Shown: positions 44,014 to 53,288, numbered from the stretch's first letter. The stretch: DNA of 64,000 nucleotides from Microbacterium excoecariae (GCF_011326725.1 NZ_JAANCO010000001.1:1-64000), one strand, 5' to 3'. Program-made: numbers and translations. Notes: generated from the letters alone by a model not told the origin.

Positions 44014-44637
44014 CTACCGCAGCGCGCCGACGCTCGCGAGCGCCTGGCGGATGAGGGTGCCGCGGCCGCCCTCCATCTCGGCCGCGAGGGCGTCGGACGC
44101 CGCCTCCTCCGGCGACATCCAGGTCACCTCGAGCGCGTCCTGGCGCGGCTCGCACGTGCCCGTGACCGGCACGACGTACGCGAGCGACACCGCGTGCTGG
44201 CGGTCGTCGTGGAACGCGGACACCCCCGGCAGCGGGAAGTACTCGGCCACCGTGAAGGGCGCGGGCGACGGCGGCACCTGCGGGAACGCCATCGGGCCGA
44301 GATCGTTCTCGAGGTGGCGGAACAGCGCGTCGCGCACCGTCTCTCCGTGGCGCACGCGCCCCGACACGATCGTGCGCGTGAGCGACCCGACGCTCGTCGA
44401 GCGCAACAGGATGCCGACCTCGGTCACCTGCCCCGTGCCGTCAGTGCGCACCGGCACCGCCTCGACGTACAGGATCGGCAGGCGCCGGCGGATCTCGGCG
44501 AGTTCGACATCGCTGAGCCAGGCGGGATTGGCGGATCCGCCCGGCACCGCGCCGAGCCCGCTCATGCCGAGATCGCTCGAGAAGCGAGGGTCCTCGGGGA
44601 GGTCTTCGGGATCCGGATCGGGGGTGCGCACGGCCAT
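44014..44637 (-). CDS. NUDIX-like hydrolase of the DUF4916 type
   Basis: This is a 207-residue protein that resembles the DUF4916 branch of NUDIX-like proteins: LPILYVEAVPVRTDGTG, GILLRSTSVGSLTRTIVSGRV and GETVRDALFRHLENDLGP. The canonical NUDIX box with REUXEE is not intact (RDALFRHLENDLG stands in its place), so catalysis is uncertain. The ATG at 44637 is fixed by TACCGT 6 nt upstream. The gene is bracketed by two copies of the 65-bp palindrome. Confidence 0.78.
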   Translation of the reverse strand: MAVRTPDPDPEDLPEDPRFSSDLGMSGLGAVPGGSANPAWLSDVELAEIRRRLPILYVEAVPVRTDGTGQVTEVGILLRSTSVGSLTRTIVSGRVRHGETVRDALFRHLENDLGPMAFPQVPPSPAPFTVAEYFPLPGVSAFHDDRQHAVSLAYVVPVTGTCEPRQDALEVTWMSPEEAASDALAAEMEGGRGTLIRQALASVGALR

Positions 44638-44643
44638 GCGGAC

Positions 44644-44649
44644 ACGGTA
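44644..44649 (-). promoter_or_regulatory. -10 box of the NUDIX-like gene
   Basis: TACCGT, 6 nt before the ATG at 44637, and 13 bp from the second palindrome copy. Confidence 0.5.
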
Positions 44650-44662
44650 CCGCGCCCCGCCC

Positions 44663-44727
44663 AAATCCACATTTCTCCGGTAAGTCTCCGCGGATTCCGC
44701 GGAGACTTACCGGAGAAATGTGGACTT
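44663..44727. repeat. 65-bp palindrome, copy 2
   Basis: Arms 44663-44694 and 44696-44727 around a single T. It is identical to copy 1 except for A instead of G at the third base, which leaves one mismatch in the stem. Its last two bases belong to the copA stop codon, so it was placed exactly at the gene end. Confidence 0.9.
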
Positions 44728-46921
44728 ACGGGAGGCGGCGCAGACGCAGGCTGTTCAGGACGACGAACACCGAGCTGAACGCCATCGCGGCGCCCGCCAG
44801 CATCGGCGCAAGCAGGCCGAGCGCGGCGACCGGGATCGCGGCGACGTTGTACGCGAACGCCCAGAACAGGTTGCCGCGGATGATGGCGATCGTGCGGCGC
44901 GAGAGCCGCACGGCCTGGGCCGCGACGCGCAGGTCGCCGCGCACGAGCGTGAGGTCGCTCGCCTCGATCGCGACGTCCGTGCCCGTGCCCATCGCCATGC
45001 CGAGATCCGCCTGCGCGAGGGCCGCGGCGTCGTTGACGCCGTCACCGACCATCGCCACCTGGCGCCCCTCGGCCTGCAGGCGCCGGACGACCTCGACCTT
45101 CTCGGCGGGGAGGACTCCCGCGATGACGCGCTCGATGCCGACCTCGTCCGCGACGGCCCGCGCGGGCGCCTCGGCGTCTCCCGTGACGAGCACCGGTTCA
45201 AGGCCCAGCGCCCGCAGCTCCGTGACCGCCTGACGGCTCGTGGGCTTGACGGCGTCGGCGATCGCGATGACGCCGCGCGCGCGCCCGTCCCACGCGACCG
45301 CGACCACCGTCGCGCCCGAGGCCTCGGCCGCGGCGAAGCGGCGCGCCAGGTCCGAATCGAGCTCCGCGGCCCACTGCTCGAGCAGCGCGGGACGGCCCAC
45401 GACCACGCCGCGGCCCTCGACGACGCCCTGGGCACCCAGACCCGCGAGCGCGCGGAAGTCGGACACGGCGGGCGCGCCCTCCGCGGCCGCGACGATCGCG
45501 CGGGCGATGGGGTGCTCGGATCCGGACTCGACGGCGGCGGCGATGCGGAGAACCTCGTCCGCGTCCTCCCCCGCCGCGGCCTCCACGCCGCGCACGCTCA
45601 TCGAGCCCGCCGTGACGGTGCCCGTCTTGTCGAGCACGATCGTATCGATCGCGCGGGCGCGTTCCAGCGCCTGCGCGTCGCGGATGAGGATCCCGTGCTG
45701 CGCGCCCGTGCCGGTGCCGATCATGAGGGCGAGGGGCGTGGCGAGCCCGAGCGCGCATGGGCACGCGATGATGAGCACCGCGACGGCCGCCGTGAACGCC
45801 GCCGCGACCGGCTGGCCGAGGACGAGCCACGCCGCGAGCGTGCCGAGCGCGACGACGATGACGATGGGGACGAAGATGCCCGCGATCTTGTCGGCGATGC
45901 GCTGCGCGTCGGCCTTCGACGCCTGCGCCTGTTCGACGAGGTGGGCCATCTGCGCGAGCTGGGTGTCGGATCCGACGCGCGTCGCCCGCACCGCGAGCAC
46001 GCCGCTCGCGTTGATCGTGCCGCCGACGACGCGGTCGCCGACGCCCACCTCGACGGGAACGGGTTCGCCCGTCACCATCGACGTGTCGATGGCGCTCGCG
46101 CCCTCGAGGATCTCCCCGTCGGTCGCGACCTTCTCGCCCGGGCGCACGACGAACACGTCGCCCACGGCGAGCCGGTCGGCGGGAATGCGCACCTCGGTTC
46201 CGTCGGCCTGCCGCACCGCGACGTCCTTGGCCCCGAGGTCGAGCAGGGCGCGCAGCGCATCGCCCGCGCGCAGCTTGGAGCGGGCCTCGATGTACCGGCC
46301 GGCGAGGATGAACGCGGTCACGCCCGCGGCCGCCTCGAGATAGATAGAGCCGGATCCGTCCGCGTGCGTCGCGAGGAGGGACCAGCCGTGGCTCATCCCG
46401 ATCTCGCCGGCGGTGCCGAAGACGAGCGCGTACAGGCTCCAGCCGAGCGCCGCGAGCGTGCCGACGGACACGAGCGTGTCCATCGTGGCGGCGCCGTGGC
46501 GCAGGTTCGTCCACGCGGCGCGGTGGAACCCGGATCCGCCCCAGAGCACGACGGGCAGCGCGAGGGCCAGCGAGACCCACTGCCAGCCGGGGAACTGCAG
46601 CGGCGGGACCATCGCGAGGAGGACGACGGGAACCGTCAGCGCGACGACCGCCGCGAGCCGCACCCCGAGGGCGCGGACGTGGCGCCCCCGCGCGTCGGCC
46701 TCGTCGGGCCGCGGCAGGGTGGCGGCGTAGCCGGCCGCCTCGACGGCGCCCACGAGGTCGTCGGGGGTGAGATCCCCCTCCCACGACACGTGCGCCTTCT
46801 CGGTGGCGTAGTTGACCTCGGCCGTCACGCCGTCGAGCTTGTTCAGCCTGCGCTCGATCCGACCCGCGCATGAGGCACAGGTCATTCCCTGGATCTCGAG
46901 ATCCAGCTCGGTGGTGCTCAT
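44726..46921 (-). CDS. copA: Copper-exporting P1B-type ATPase
   Basis: This is a 731-residue ATPase that pumps Cu(I) out of the cell. An N-terminal metal-binding domain holds MTCASC (residues 13-18). Then come the membrane CPC site in [13 protein letters not shown], the phosphorylated Asp in DKTGTVT, SEHPIA, GDGVND and the conserved C-terminal NVAAIPVAA. It is the last gene of csoR-copZ-copA, 23 bp after copZ. Its TAA lies in the edge of palindrome copy 2. Confidence 0.95.
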   Translation of the reverse strand: MSTTELDLEIQGMTCASCAGRIERRLNKLDGVTAEVNYATEKAHVSWEGDLTPDDLVGAVEAAGYAATLPRPDEADARGRHVRALGVRLAAVVALTVPVVLLAMVPPLQFPGWQWVSLALALPVVLWGGSGFHRAAWTNLRHGAATMDTLVSVGTLAALGWSLYALVFGTAGEIGMSHGWSLLATHADGSGSIYLEAAAGVTAFILAGRYIEARSKLRAGDALRALLDLGAKDVAVRQADGTEVRIPADRLAVGDVFVVRPGEKVATDGEILEGASAIDTSMVTGEPVPVEVGVGDRVVGGTINASGVLAVRATRVGSDTQLAQMAHLVEQAQASKADAQRIADKIAGIFVPIVIVVALGTLAAWLVLGQPVAAAFTAAVAVLIIACPCALGLATPLALMIGTGTGAQHGILIRDAQALERARAIDTIVLDKTGTVTAGSMSVRGVEAAAGEDADEVLRIAAAVESGSEHPIARAIVAAAEGAPAVSDFRALAGLGAQGVVEGRGVVVGRPALLEQWAAELDSDLARRFAAAEASGATVVAVAWDGRARGVIAIADAVKPTSRQAVTELRALGLEPVLVTGDAEAPARAVADEVGIERVIAGVLPAEKVEVVRRLQAEGRQVAMVGDGVNDAAALAQADLGMAMGTGTDVAIEASDLTLVRGDLRVAAQAVRLSRRTIAIIRGNLFWAFAYNVAAIPVAALGLLAPMLAGAAMAFSSVFVVLNSLRLRRLP

Positions 46922-46944
46922 CTCTCCTCCTCGCGATCCCGCGC

Positions 46945-47172
46945 TCAGGCGGGGCGGATCCCCAGGTCGCCGGGCGCGGCGAGCGCATACCCGGCCTCGG
47001 AGACGGCGGCGGCGACGGCCGCGTCGTCGATCTCGGGTGCCGTGACGGTGAGGCGGCCGGTCGCGAGATCGACGTCGACCTTCTCGACGCCCGCGATGTC
47101 CGAGACCTCCTCGGTGACGCTCATGACGCAGTGCTGGCAGGTCATGCCCTGGACGGTATAGGTCTTGTTCAT
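46945..47172 (-). CDS. copZ: Copper chaperone (heavy-metal-associated domain)
   Basis: This is a 75-residue ferredoxin-like metal-binding protein with the site MTCQHC (Cys12, Cys15). It passes Cu(I) to CopA and probably to CsoR. A strong ribosome binding site (GGGAGGAAA) precedes the ATG at 47172, and csoR lies 15 bp upstream. Confidence 0.95.
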   Translation of the reverse strand: MNKTYTVQGMTCQHCVMSVTEEVSDIAGVEKVDVDLATGRLTVTAPEIDDAAVAAAVSEAGYALAAPGDLGIRPA

Positions 47173-47187
47173 GGTTTCCTCCCGGGG

Positions 47188-47487
47188 TTAGGAACGAACG
47201 AGGCGCGCGATGGCATCGGACGCCTCCGTGAGCTTCTCGTCGGCGACCTGTCCGCCCTCGCGAACGGCGTCGGCGACGCAGTGGGAGAGGTGGTCATCGA
47301 GCAGCCCGAGCGCCACGGACTCCAACGCCTTCGTCGTCGCGGAGACCTGCGTCAGGATGTCGATGCAGTACTTCTCCTCGTCGACCATGCGATGGATCCC
47401 GCGCACCTGCCCCTCGATGCGACGCAGCCGCGCGAGCACGCGGTCTTTGCTCTCGATATAGCCGTGTGTGTGCGGTGCGTCGGTCAT
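47188..47487 (-). CDS. csoR: Copper-sensing repressor CsoR
   Basis: This is a 99-residue all-helical repressor. The Cu(I) ligands Cys41, His66 and Cys70 ([18 protein letters not shown]) are all present, and [16 protein letters not shown] is the family's DNA-binding helix. It starts at the ATG at 47487 behind GAGAGGAA; the frame extends upstream but is not CsoR-like. It controls its own operon through the site at 47518-47534. Confidence 0.94.
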   Translation of the reverse strand: MTDAPHTHGYIESKDRVLARLRRIEGQVRGIHRMVDEEKYCIDILTQVSATTKALESVALGLLDDHLSHCVADAVREGGQVADEKLTEASDAIARLVRS

Positions 47488-47517
47488 GGTGTTCCTCTCG
47501 TCGCGGATCACAACCAT

Positions 47518-47534
47518 ATACCCCCCTAGGGTAT
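47518..47534. promoter_or_regulatory. CsoR operator
   Basis: ATACCCCCCTAGGGTAT matches the known CsoR operator pattern of TACCC and GGGTA half-sites around a C/G-rich centre. It overlaps the presumed csoR promoter (possible -10 TATGGT at 47513-47518), 31 bp before the csoR start. Confidence 0.82.
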
Positions 47535-47572
47535 TCCCGCACACCACGAATCTCCCTGTCGGGGGTGCGGGC

Positions 47573-47578
47573 CAGAAT
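47573..47578 (+). promoter_or_regulatory. -10-like box of the 47585 esterase gene
   Basis: CAGAAT, 6 nt before the ATG at 47585. It lies 38 bp from the CsoR site, so copper control of this gene is not implied. Confidence 0.35.
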
Positions 47579-47584
47579 GGATCC

Positions 47585-48229
47585 ATGCAGACGCCGCCCC
47601 TCGATTCCGACGCCGTCCTCTGGTCCGCCGATCCCGAAGCGCGCCCGCTCATCGTGCTGCTGCACGGTTACGGATCCGACGAGCGCGACCTCTTCGCGCT
47701 CCGCGAGCGGATGCCGGATCCGTACGCGATCGCCTCCGTGCGCGCCCCGCTCGCGCCGCCGTTCCCCCTCGACGGGTATTCCTGGTACCCGATCGAGGGC
47801 CTGCAGTCGCGCGACCCGGAGCTCGTCACGGCCGCCGCCGCCCGCCTGATCGAGTGGCTCGACGACGCCGCGGCGAGCGCGCCCGCGGTCACTCTCGTCG
47901 GGTTCTCGCAGGGCGGGGCGGTCGCGCTCCAGGCGATGCGGCTCGCGCCCGAGCGGTTCGACGCCGTCGTGAACCTCTCCGGATACGCCGCGGGCGGCGA
48001 CCTGCCAGGCGACGCGGCGCTCGCCGAGCGGCGGCCGCCCGTATTCTGGGGGCGCGGATCCGCCGATGCCGTGATCCCCGAGGCCGCGATCGCGCACACG
48101 ACCGACTGGCTGCCGGGCCACAGCGAGCTCGTCGGCCGGATCTACCCGGGCCTCGCGCACGCGGTCTCCGCCGCGGAGCTCGACGACCTCGCCGTCTTCC
48201 TCCACGGGCGCCTGACGCCCCGCGCGTGA
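47585..48229 (+). CDS. Phospholipase/carboxylesterase family alpha/beta hydrolase
   Basis: This is a 214-residue hydrolase. The catalytic triad is readable: Ser108 in GFSQGG, Asp161 in GSADAVIP and His192 in GLAHAVS. LIVLLHGYGSDERDL near the N-terminus forms the oxyanion loop. No signal peptide is present. The family hydrolyses short acyl esters; the physiological substrate is unknown. It is divergent from csoR but probably unrelated to copper. Confidence 0.87.
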   Translation: MQTPPLDSDAVLWSADPEARPLIVLLHGYGSDERDLFALRERMPDPYAIASVRAPLAPPFPLDGYSWYPIEGLQSRDPELVTAAAARLIEWLDDAAASAPAVTLVGFSQGGAVALQAMRLAPERFDAVVNLSGYAAGGDLPGDAALAERRPPVFWGRGSADAVIPEAAIAHTTDWLPGHSELVGRIYPGLAHAVSAAELDDLAVFLHGRLTPRA

Positions 48230-48233
48230 ACGA

Positions 48234-48265
48234 GGGCGGGCGGTGCCCGTCGGCACCGCCCGCCC
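48234..48265. terminator. Convergent terminator
   Basis: A perfect 14-bp GC-rich stem with a 4-nt loop sits in the 51-bp gap between the esterase and the pectinolytic gene, serving both strands. Confidence 0.75.
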
Positions 48266-48280
48266 CGTTCGTGACCGCTC

Positions 48281-51200
48281 CTATCGGGCGGTCTGCGCGT
48301 CGTACGCGACGGTCGTCGTCGTCACCTCCCCCGCGGCGTCCGTCACGGTGACCTCGAGGGTGCCGGCCGCGACGTCCTGCGCGTGCGTGTGGATCCGCAC
48401 GGTGCGCTCCGCCCCCGCGCCGAGGCGCGGAATCGTCCGGTCGCCGAAGGCCGAGGAGACCTCGACGCGGACGGCGTCGTCGCCCGTGTTCGTCGCCGAG
48501 ACCTCGAGCATCACGCTCTTGCCCACGGTGCGCGCTGACACGTCGACGGACACGGGCGAGGCGGCGACGGGCTCCGCCTCGGGCGCCGGCGTCGTGTAGT
48601 TCAACGACGGTGCCGCCGGGGCCGCCATGCCCTCACCGAGGAAGTAGCTCGTGTGCGGGGGCTGGTTGTAGGCGGACAGCTGCGTCTGCACGGCCACGCG
48701 GTACGCGGGATCCGACATCAGGGTGCGCAGCTTGTGTTCGGTCACGTCGACCGTCGTGAAGATCCGCAGCGCGCTCGAGTCGGTCGTGCGATACATGACC
48801 TCCTCGCGCCAGTCGCCGAAGATGTCCGCCTGGAGCGCCGGGTTCCCCTTCGTGCTGTTGTTGGTGAGGACCCCCTCGGGCGAGAAGATCGCGACCTGCT
48901 CGCCCGCCTCGTAGTCCCACTTCGAGATGACGGGCGATCCTGCCCCCGTCTCCGCGTTGTAGTCGTGGTCGACGATCTCGCTGAGGAGGTCGCCGTCCCA
49001 CAGGCCCACGAAGTTCGCGGCGGGGATCGTCTCGGAGACGAGCTCTCCCGATGCGCTCTTCAGCTGCCCGACGGGCGAATTCCAGGCGGCGTCGCCGCCG
49101 ACGGCCCAGCCCTCGGCGCCCTCGTAGCGCGGGTCGATGTCGGCCATCGCCGCGCGCCCCGTGTCGCGGTCCGCCGGGATGTCCCAGAGGATCTCGCCCG
49201 TGGCCGCGTCGCGGAAGGTCGCGCCGCGGTTGTCCGAACGGCCCATGTCCTCCTGCGCCGCGAACACCTCGAGGCCGGGACGCGACGGGTCGAAGTCGCT
49301 GATGTGGAGCGCATCGCCGTGGCCCAGGCCCGTCGAGTAGAGCCCCTCGCCGTCGTCGTCGATCGCGGCGGATCCGAAGATGATCTCGTCCTTCTGATCT
49401 CCGTCGACGTCCGCGACGTTCATGTTGTGGTTGCCCTGGCCGTAGTAGTCGCCGTTGCCCGGCTCCGAGGAGTCGAACGTCCACCGCGTGGAAATCTTCT
49501 CGCCGTCGAAGTCGAACGCCGAGATGACCGCACGGGTGTAGTAGCCGCGGCTGAAGACCACGCTGGGGTGCTCGCCGTCGAGGTAGGCCACCGAGGCGAG
49601 GAAGCGGTCGACGCGGTTGCCGTAGCCATCGCCCCACGAGGAGACGTCGCCGCGCTCCGGGATGAAGTCGATCGTGTCGACCGCGCGCCCCGTCGCCCCC
49701 TCGAAGACCGTGAGGAACTCCGGCCCCTGCAGCACGTAGCCGGAGGAGTTCCGCCAGTCCGCGTCGGCGTCGCCGATCACGGTCCCCTCGCCGTCGACCG
49801 TGCCGTCCGCCGTCTTCACGAACAGCTCCGCCGATCCGTTCCCGTCGACGTCGGCGAGCATAGGCTGCGAGTAGTGCGCGCCCGCCCGGATGTTGCGCCC
49901 GAGGTCGATGCGCCAGAGCTTCTGGCCGTCGAGCTCGTAGGCGTCGAGGAACACGTTTCCGGTGTACCCCGACTGCGAGTTGTCCTTCGCGTTCGTCGGG
50001 TTCCACAGCAGCACGACCTCGTACTGCCCGTCGCCGTCGACGTCGCCGACCGTCGCGTCGTTCGCCGTGTAGTCGTAGGGCTGCCCGTCGGGCGTGTACC
50101 CGCCCTCGGGCTTGTCGAGCGGCACGTCGAGGAACTGGTCGCCCCAGACGCCGAACTCGTCGGTCGCCCAGACCTCACCGTCGTCCGTCACCTCCGAGAC
50201 GCGGTAGGTCGCGTCGGCGGATCCGTCGGCATCGAGCAGGTTTGTGGATCCCGTGACCGGCTCCGCGGTGATCCGCTCGCCGTCGCGATAGACGTGGAAC
50301 CCCACGTCGTCCGCGTCGTCACCGTTCATGCGCCACCCGAGGTACACGCCCCCGTCCTGCGCGACGGCGACAGGCTGGCGCCCGATCCGCTCGGCGTCGC
50401 GCGCCAGGACCGTCTCGGCCGGGGTCTCGAGGACGTCGGATGCCGCGCCCGCGCCGCCGGCGTTGACCGCCTGGACCCGGTAGAAGAACGGCACGGTCGT
50501 GAGGACGTCCGTGTCGGTGAACGCGGGCTCGTCGGTGCGGCCGACGACCTCGAAGTCGCCGTCCGCCGACTCCGCGCGGCTCACGAGGTAGAACAGCGCG
50601 GTGTCGGTCTCGTCCCAGGAGAGCGAGATCTCGCGCGCCTGGACGTCGTCCGCCGCGAGGCCCGTGGGCGCGGCGGGGGCCGCCACGTCGGGGTCGATGA
50701 CGTCGACGGCGACCTCTTCGGACGGCACGGACTCGCCGCCCGGCGTCACGGCCGCGACCGCGTAGGTGTAGGAGCTTCCGGCGGCCGCCGTGTCGTCGGT
50801 CGCGCTCGTGCCCTCCGTCTCGGCGACGAGCTCGGCCGCGCCGTCGGGCGCGGTGCGATACACGCGGTACGACTCGGCCTCCGGCGCGGCCTGCCAGCTC
50901 AGGGCAACCGTGCCCGTCTGCCCCGAGATCTCGACGCCGTCGAGCGCCAGGCCCGTCGGCGCGACGAGGATCGGCGTGATCTCCAGCCCGTTGAGGTGCC
51001 CCGTCTGCCCCGTGATCGTCACGGACAACTGCCCGTCGCGGACCACGATGTCCTCGAAGACCTTCTCGCTCGCGCCGCGGCTGGCGGAGACGCCGCCGAG
51101 GTCGCGCCCCTCCATCTCCACGTTGGTGCGCACGGTTCCGAGCAGGTCGCCGACCGTCACGGCGGCGGAGTACTCGCCGTTCGGCACGTCGGTCACGAAC

Positions 51201-52957
51201 TCGTACTCGCCGCCGAACTCCGCGACGAAGTCGCGGGCGACATCGTCGAGGTCGGATCCGCGGTCGCGATCGATCATGCCGCTCGCGTCCACGAGCCCGA
51301 AGCCCGTCTCCTCGTCGTAGATCGTGTCGCGCGTGACCTCGTCGAAGCCCTCGGCGACGACGGATCCGACCGGGCCGAAGTCGTATCGATACTCGGCGAC
51401 CCGCGTGGTGGCGGAGACGACCGCGCTGCGCTCGCCCTCGCCCAGGCCGTTCGCGGCGGCGACGCGGAAGTCGTACGCCGCGCCCTCCTCGAGGCCCGAG
51501 ATCGACGCCTGCGGGATCGTCGACGTGCCCGCGAGGGCGAAGTCGTCGGATCCGGACGGCGCACGGTAGATCCGGTAGATGTCGGCGCCGTCCGTCTCGT
51601 CCCAGGCGAGGGACACGGACGCACCCGTCGTGCCCGTCACACTCACGCCGGCGGGCGCGGCCGGCACGGCGTCCGGCGTCGTGACCTCGACGGCGTCCGA
51701 CATCGGCAGCCCCAGCTCGGCGACGTCGGTGGCGACGAGCCGCGCCATCTGGATCGCGCCGTACTCCTGGAAGTGCGTGTTGTCGGTCGTGCCGTCCGGA
51801 CGGTTCGGATACACCCCCGCGGGGACGTGGAGGAACACGGACTTCGCGTTCTCCACCCCGATCTCGTCGAGGTAGGCGCGGCTCGAGGCGGAGAGGTCGA
51901 CCATGTCGACGTCGAGCTCGGCCGAGACGTCCTTCACAGCCTGGACGTACTCCGGGAAGCTCTCGTTGAACAGCCCCGTCTCGGTGTTCACGTCGAGGCG
52001 GTTCACGGGGGTCACGAGCACGGGGATCCCGCCCCGCTGGCGCGTGCCCTCGACGTAGATCTTCAGGTACTCGCGGAAGTCCTCGGGACTCGTGTAGCGC
52101 TCGGGGACGGACTCCGTGGCGTCGTTGTGGCCGAACTGCGTGAAGACGTAGTCGCCCGGCCGGACGCTGCGCAGCACCGTGTCGAGGCGCCCCTGCTCGA
52201 CGAACGAGCGGGAGCTGCGGCCACCAATCGACTGGTTGTCGACGGCGACGTCGTCCGACAGGAAGCGCTCGAACATCTGGCCCCAGCCGGCCTGCGGCTC
52301 CCAGTAGGGGTCGTAGGTCTGCATCGTCGAGTCGCCGGTCAGATACGCGGTCGGCACCGCGGCCGCCTCGCGCGCGGGGTGCGGGGTGATCTCCAGCGCG
52401 GCGATGTTCGGCGTCTCGCCGGAGAAGGTGAACGACAGCTGGCCATCGACCAGCGCGATGTCGTAGCTCATCTCGAGGTACTCGCCCGTCGCCCGCTGGG
52501 TCGGTTGCACCTTCTGCATGAACTCGCTCGCGATCGCGATGTCGGTCGCGCCCTCGGCGTCGCCCGCGATCAGCGAGACGGTGTAGTCGACGTTGTCGAG
52601 GTCGACGACGAACGTCGCGTCCGCCGGGGCGACGAAGTCGCCGCGCAGCGCGTCGTCGCCGCCGCGGTCCGCCTCGGTCACGGTTCCGCCCTCGACGAAG
52701 CCGTACCCGCGCTCCGGCGTGTAGGCCGTGTCGGCGGTGACCTGCTCGTAGCCGGCCTGGACGGCACCGGGCCCGAAATCGAATCGGACGGGCGTGAGAT
52801 CCGCGGCCTCGGCGGCCGGGACGGCGGCCACTGCGGCGGGCGCCGTGGCGACCGCCCCCGAGGCCACGAGGGCGACGGCGGTCACCTGGCTGATCGTGCG
52901 TATCGTGCGGCGCCTGCCCCCGGGGGAGCCGTCGGCGCGCCAAAATGCGCTGGACAT
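48281..52957 (-). CDS. Secreted rhamnogalacturonan acetylesterase - PL11 rhamnogalacturonan lyase fusion
   Basis: This is a 1,558-residue multidomain secreted enzyme for pectin rhamnogalacturonan I. A signal peptide ends near residue 45. Residues about 53-195 form a carbohydrate-binding-like domain. An SGNH esterase (CE12-like) follows, with GDST (Ser210), Gly245-Gly246, GHND (Asn278) and Asp392/His395. Then come a fibronectin type III domain, a second copy of the binding-like domain (about 522-663), and two more FN3 domains. From about 855 to 1440 is a PL11 lyase like YesW, with calcium loops GDVDGDGQYEV, ADVDGNGSAE and ADVDGDQKDE and NIRAGAHYSQPM. A beta-rich C-terminal domain ends it. No cell-wall anchor is seen. 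Both activities are inferred from motifs. Confidence 0.9.
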   Translation of the reverse strand: MSSAFWRADGSPGGRRRTIRTISQVTAVALVASGAVATAPAAVAAVPAAEAADLTPVRFDFGPGAVQAGYEQVTADTAYTPERGYGFVEGGTVTEADRGGDDALRGDFVAPADATFVVDLDNVDYTVSLIAGDAEGATDIAIASEFMQKVQPTQRATGEYLEMSYDIALVDGQLSFTFSGETPNIAALEITPHPAREAAAVPTAYLTGDSTMQTYDPYWEPQAGWGQMFERFLSDDVAVDNQSIGGRSSRSFVEQGRLDTVLRSVRPGDYVFTQFGHNDATESVPERYTSPEDFREYLKIYVEGTRQRGGIPVLVTPVNRLDVNTETGLFNESFPEYVQAVKDVSAELDVDMVDLSASSRAYLDEIGVENAKSVFLHVPAGVYPNRPDGTTDNTHFQEYGAIQMARLVATDVAELGLPMSDAVEVTTPDAVPAAPAGVSVTGTTGASVSLAWDETDGADIYRIYRAPSGSDDFALAGTSTIPQASISGLEEGAAYDFRVAAANGLGEGERSAVVSATTRVAEYRYDFGPVGSVVAEGFDEVTRDTIYDEETGFGLVDASGMIDRDRGSDLDDVARDFVAEFGGEYEFVTDVPNGEYSAAVTVGDLLGTVRTNVEMEGRDLGGVSASRGASEKVFEDIVVRDGQLSVTITGQTGHLNGLEITPILVAPTGLALDGVEISGQTGTVALSWQAAPEAESYRVYRTAPDGAAELVAETEGTSATDDTAAAGSSYTYAVAAVTPGGESVPSEEVAVDVIDPDVAAPAAPTGLAADDVQAREISLSWDETDTALFYLVSRAESADGDFEVVGRTDEPAFTDTDVLTTVPFFYRVQAVNAGGAGAASDVLETPAETVLARDAERIGRQPVAVAQDGGVYLGWRMNGDDADDVGFHVYRDGERITAEPVTGSTNLLDADGSADATYRVSEVTDDGEVWATDEFGVWGDQFLDVPLDKPEGGYTPDGQPYDYTANDATVGDVDGDGQYEVVLLWNPTNAKDNSQSGYTGNVFLDAYELDGQKLWRIDLGRNIRAGAHYSQPMLADVDGNGSAELFVKTADGTVDGEGTVIGDADADWRNSSGYVLQGPEFLTVFEGATGRAVDTIDFIPERGDVSSWGDGYGNRVDRFLASVAYLDGEHPSVVFSRGYYTRAVISAFDFDGEKISTRWTFDSSEPGNGDYYGQGNHNMNVADVDGDQKDEIIFGSAAIDDDGEGLYSTGLGHGDALHISDFDPSRPGLEVFAAQEDMGRSDNRGATFRDAATGEILWDIPADRDTGRAAMADIDPRYEGAEGWAVGGDAAWNSPVGQLKSASGELVSETIPAANFVGLWDGDLLSEIVDHDYNAETGAGSPVISKWDYEAGEQVAIFSPEGVLTNNSTKGNPALQADIFGDWREEVMYRTTDSSALRIFTTVDVTEHKLRTLMSDPAYRVAVQTQLSAYNQPPHTSYFLGEGMAAPAAPSLNYTTPAPEAEPVAASPVSVDVSARTVGKSVMLEVSATNTGDDAVRVEVSSAFGDRTIPRLGAGAERTVRIHTHAQDVAAGTLEVTVTDAAGEVTTTTVAYDAQTAR

Positions 52958-53056
52958 TCGATCCTCTCTGATCGCGTCGCACCGGCGTCGTCGCCGGCGC
53001 GGAGCCCCGGCCGGGGCACGCTCGATCGCCGTGCGGGCCGGCGGCCCGCACGCGAT

Positions 53057-53070
53057 GGAAAGCGTTATCC
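53057..53070. promoter_or_regulatory. LacI-type operator candidate
   Basis: GGAAAGCGTTATCC is a 14-bp imperfect palindrome with the central CG of LacI/GalR sites. It covers the predicted transcription start of the pectinolytic gene. No LacI regulator is encoded in the window. Confidence 0.5.
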
Positions 53071-53073
53071 GGG

Positions 53074-53102
53074 ACGGTAGTAAGACGTTTCAGGCGCGTC
53101 AA
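53074..53102 (-). promoter_or_regulatory. Promoter of the pectinolytic gene
   Basis: On the minus strand TTGACG (53097-53102), 17 bp, TACCGT (53074-53079), giving a leader of about 110 nt. Confidence 0.6.
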
Positions 53103-53165
53103 GGGATCCACACAGACCGCGTTCAGATATACCGGCATTCGTCTCGCCCGACGACGCGCCCCCGA

Positions 53166-53247
53166 ACACAACGCAGTCACAATTCGGCGGGAGGCCGGCG
53201 GATCCGCAGAAACGACGACGGCGGGCGTCGGATTGACTGCGTTGTGT
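53166..53247. repeat. 82-bp inverted-repeat element
   Basis: ACACAACGCAGTCA (53166-53179) and its exact complement (53234-53247) enclose 54 bp. Flanking CCGA/CGG extends the match with a one-base slip. The insert is GC-rich and carries no gene. It may be a small mobile or structural element. Confidence 0.65.
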
Positions 53248-53288
53248 CGGGAGCGGGGCGGGGCGGGCCCGATGTCGGTGGGGCCGGG

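Noticed and set aside
44014..44637. A standard NUDIX hydrolase call
   Set aside because: The REUXEE box is not intact, so I kept the weaker NUDIX-like label.
47518..47584. Copper control of the esterase at 47585 by the CsoR site
   Set aside because: The site is about 40 bp upstream of the esterase -10 box and overlaps the csoR promoter instead; the hydrolase has no copper-related feature.
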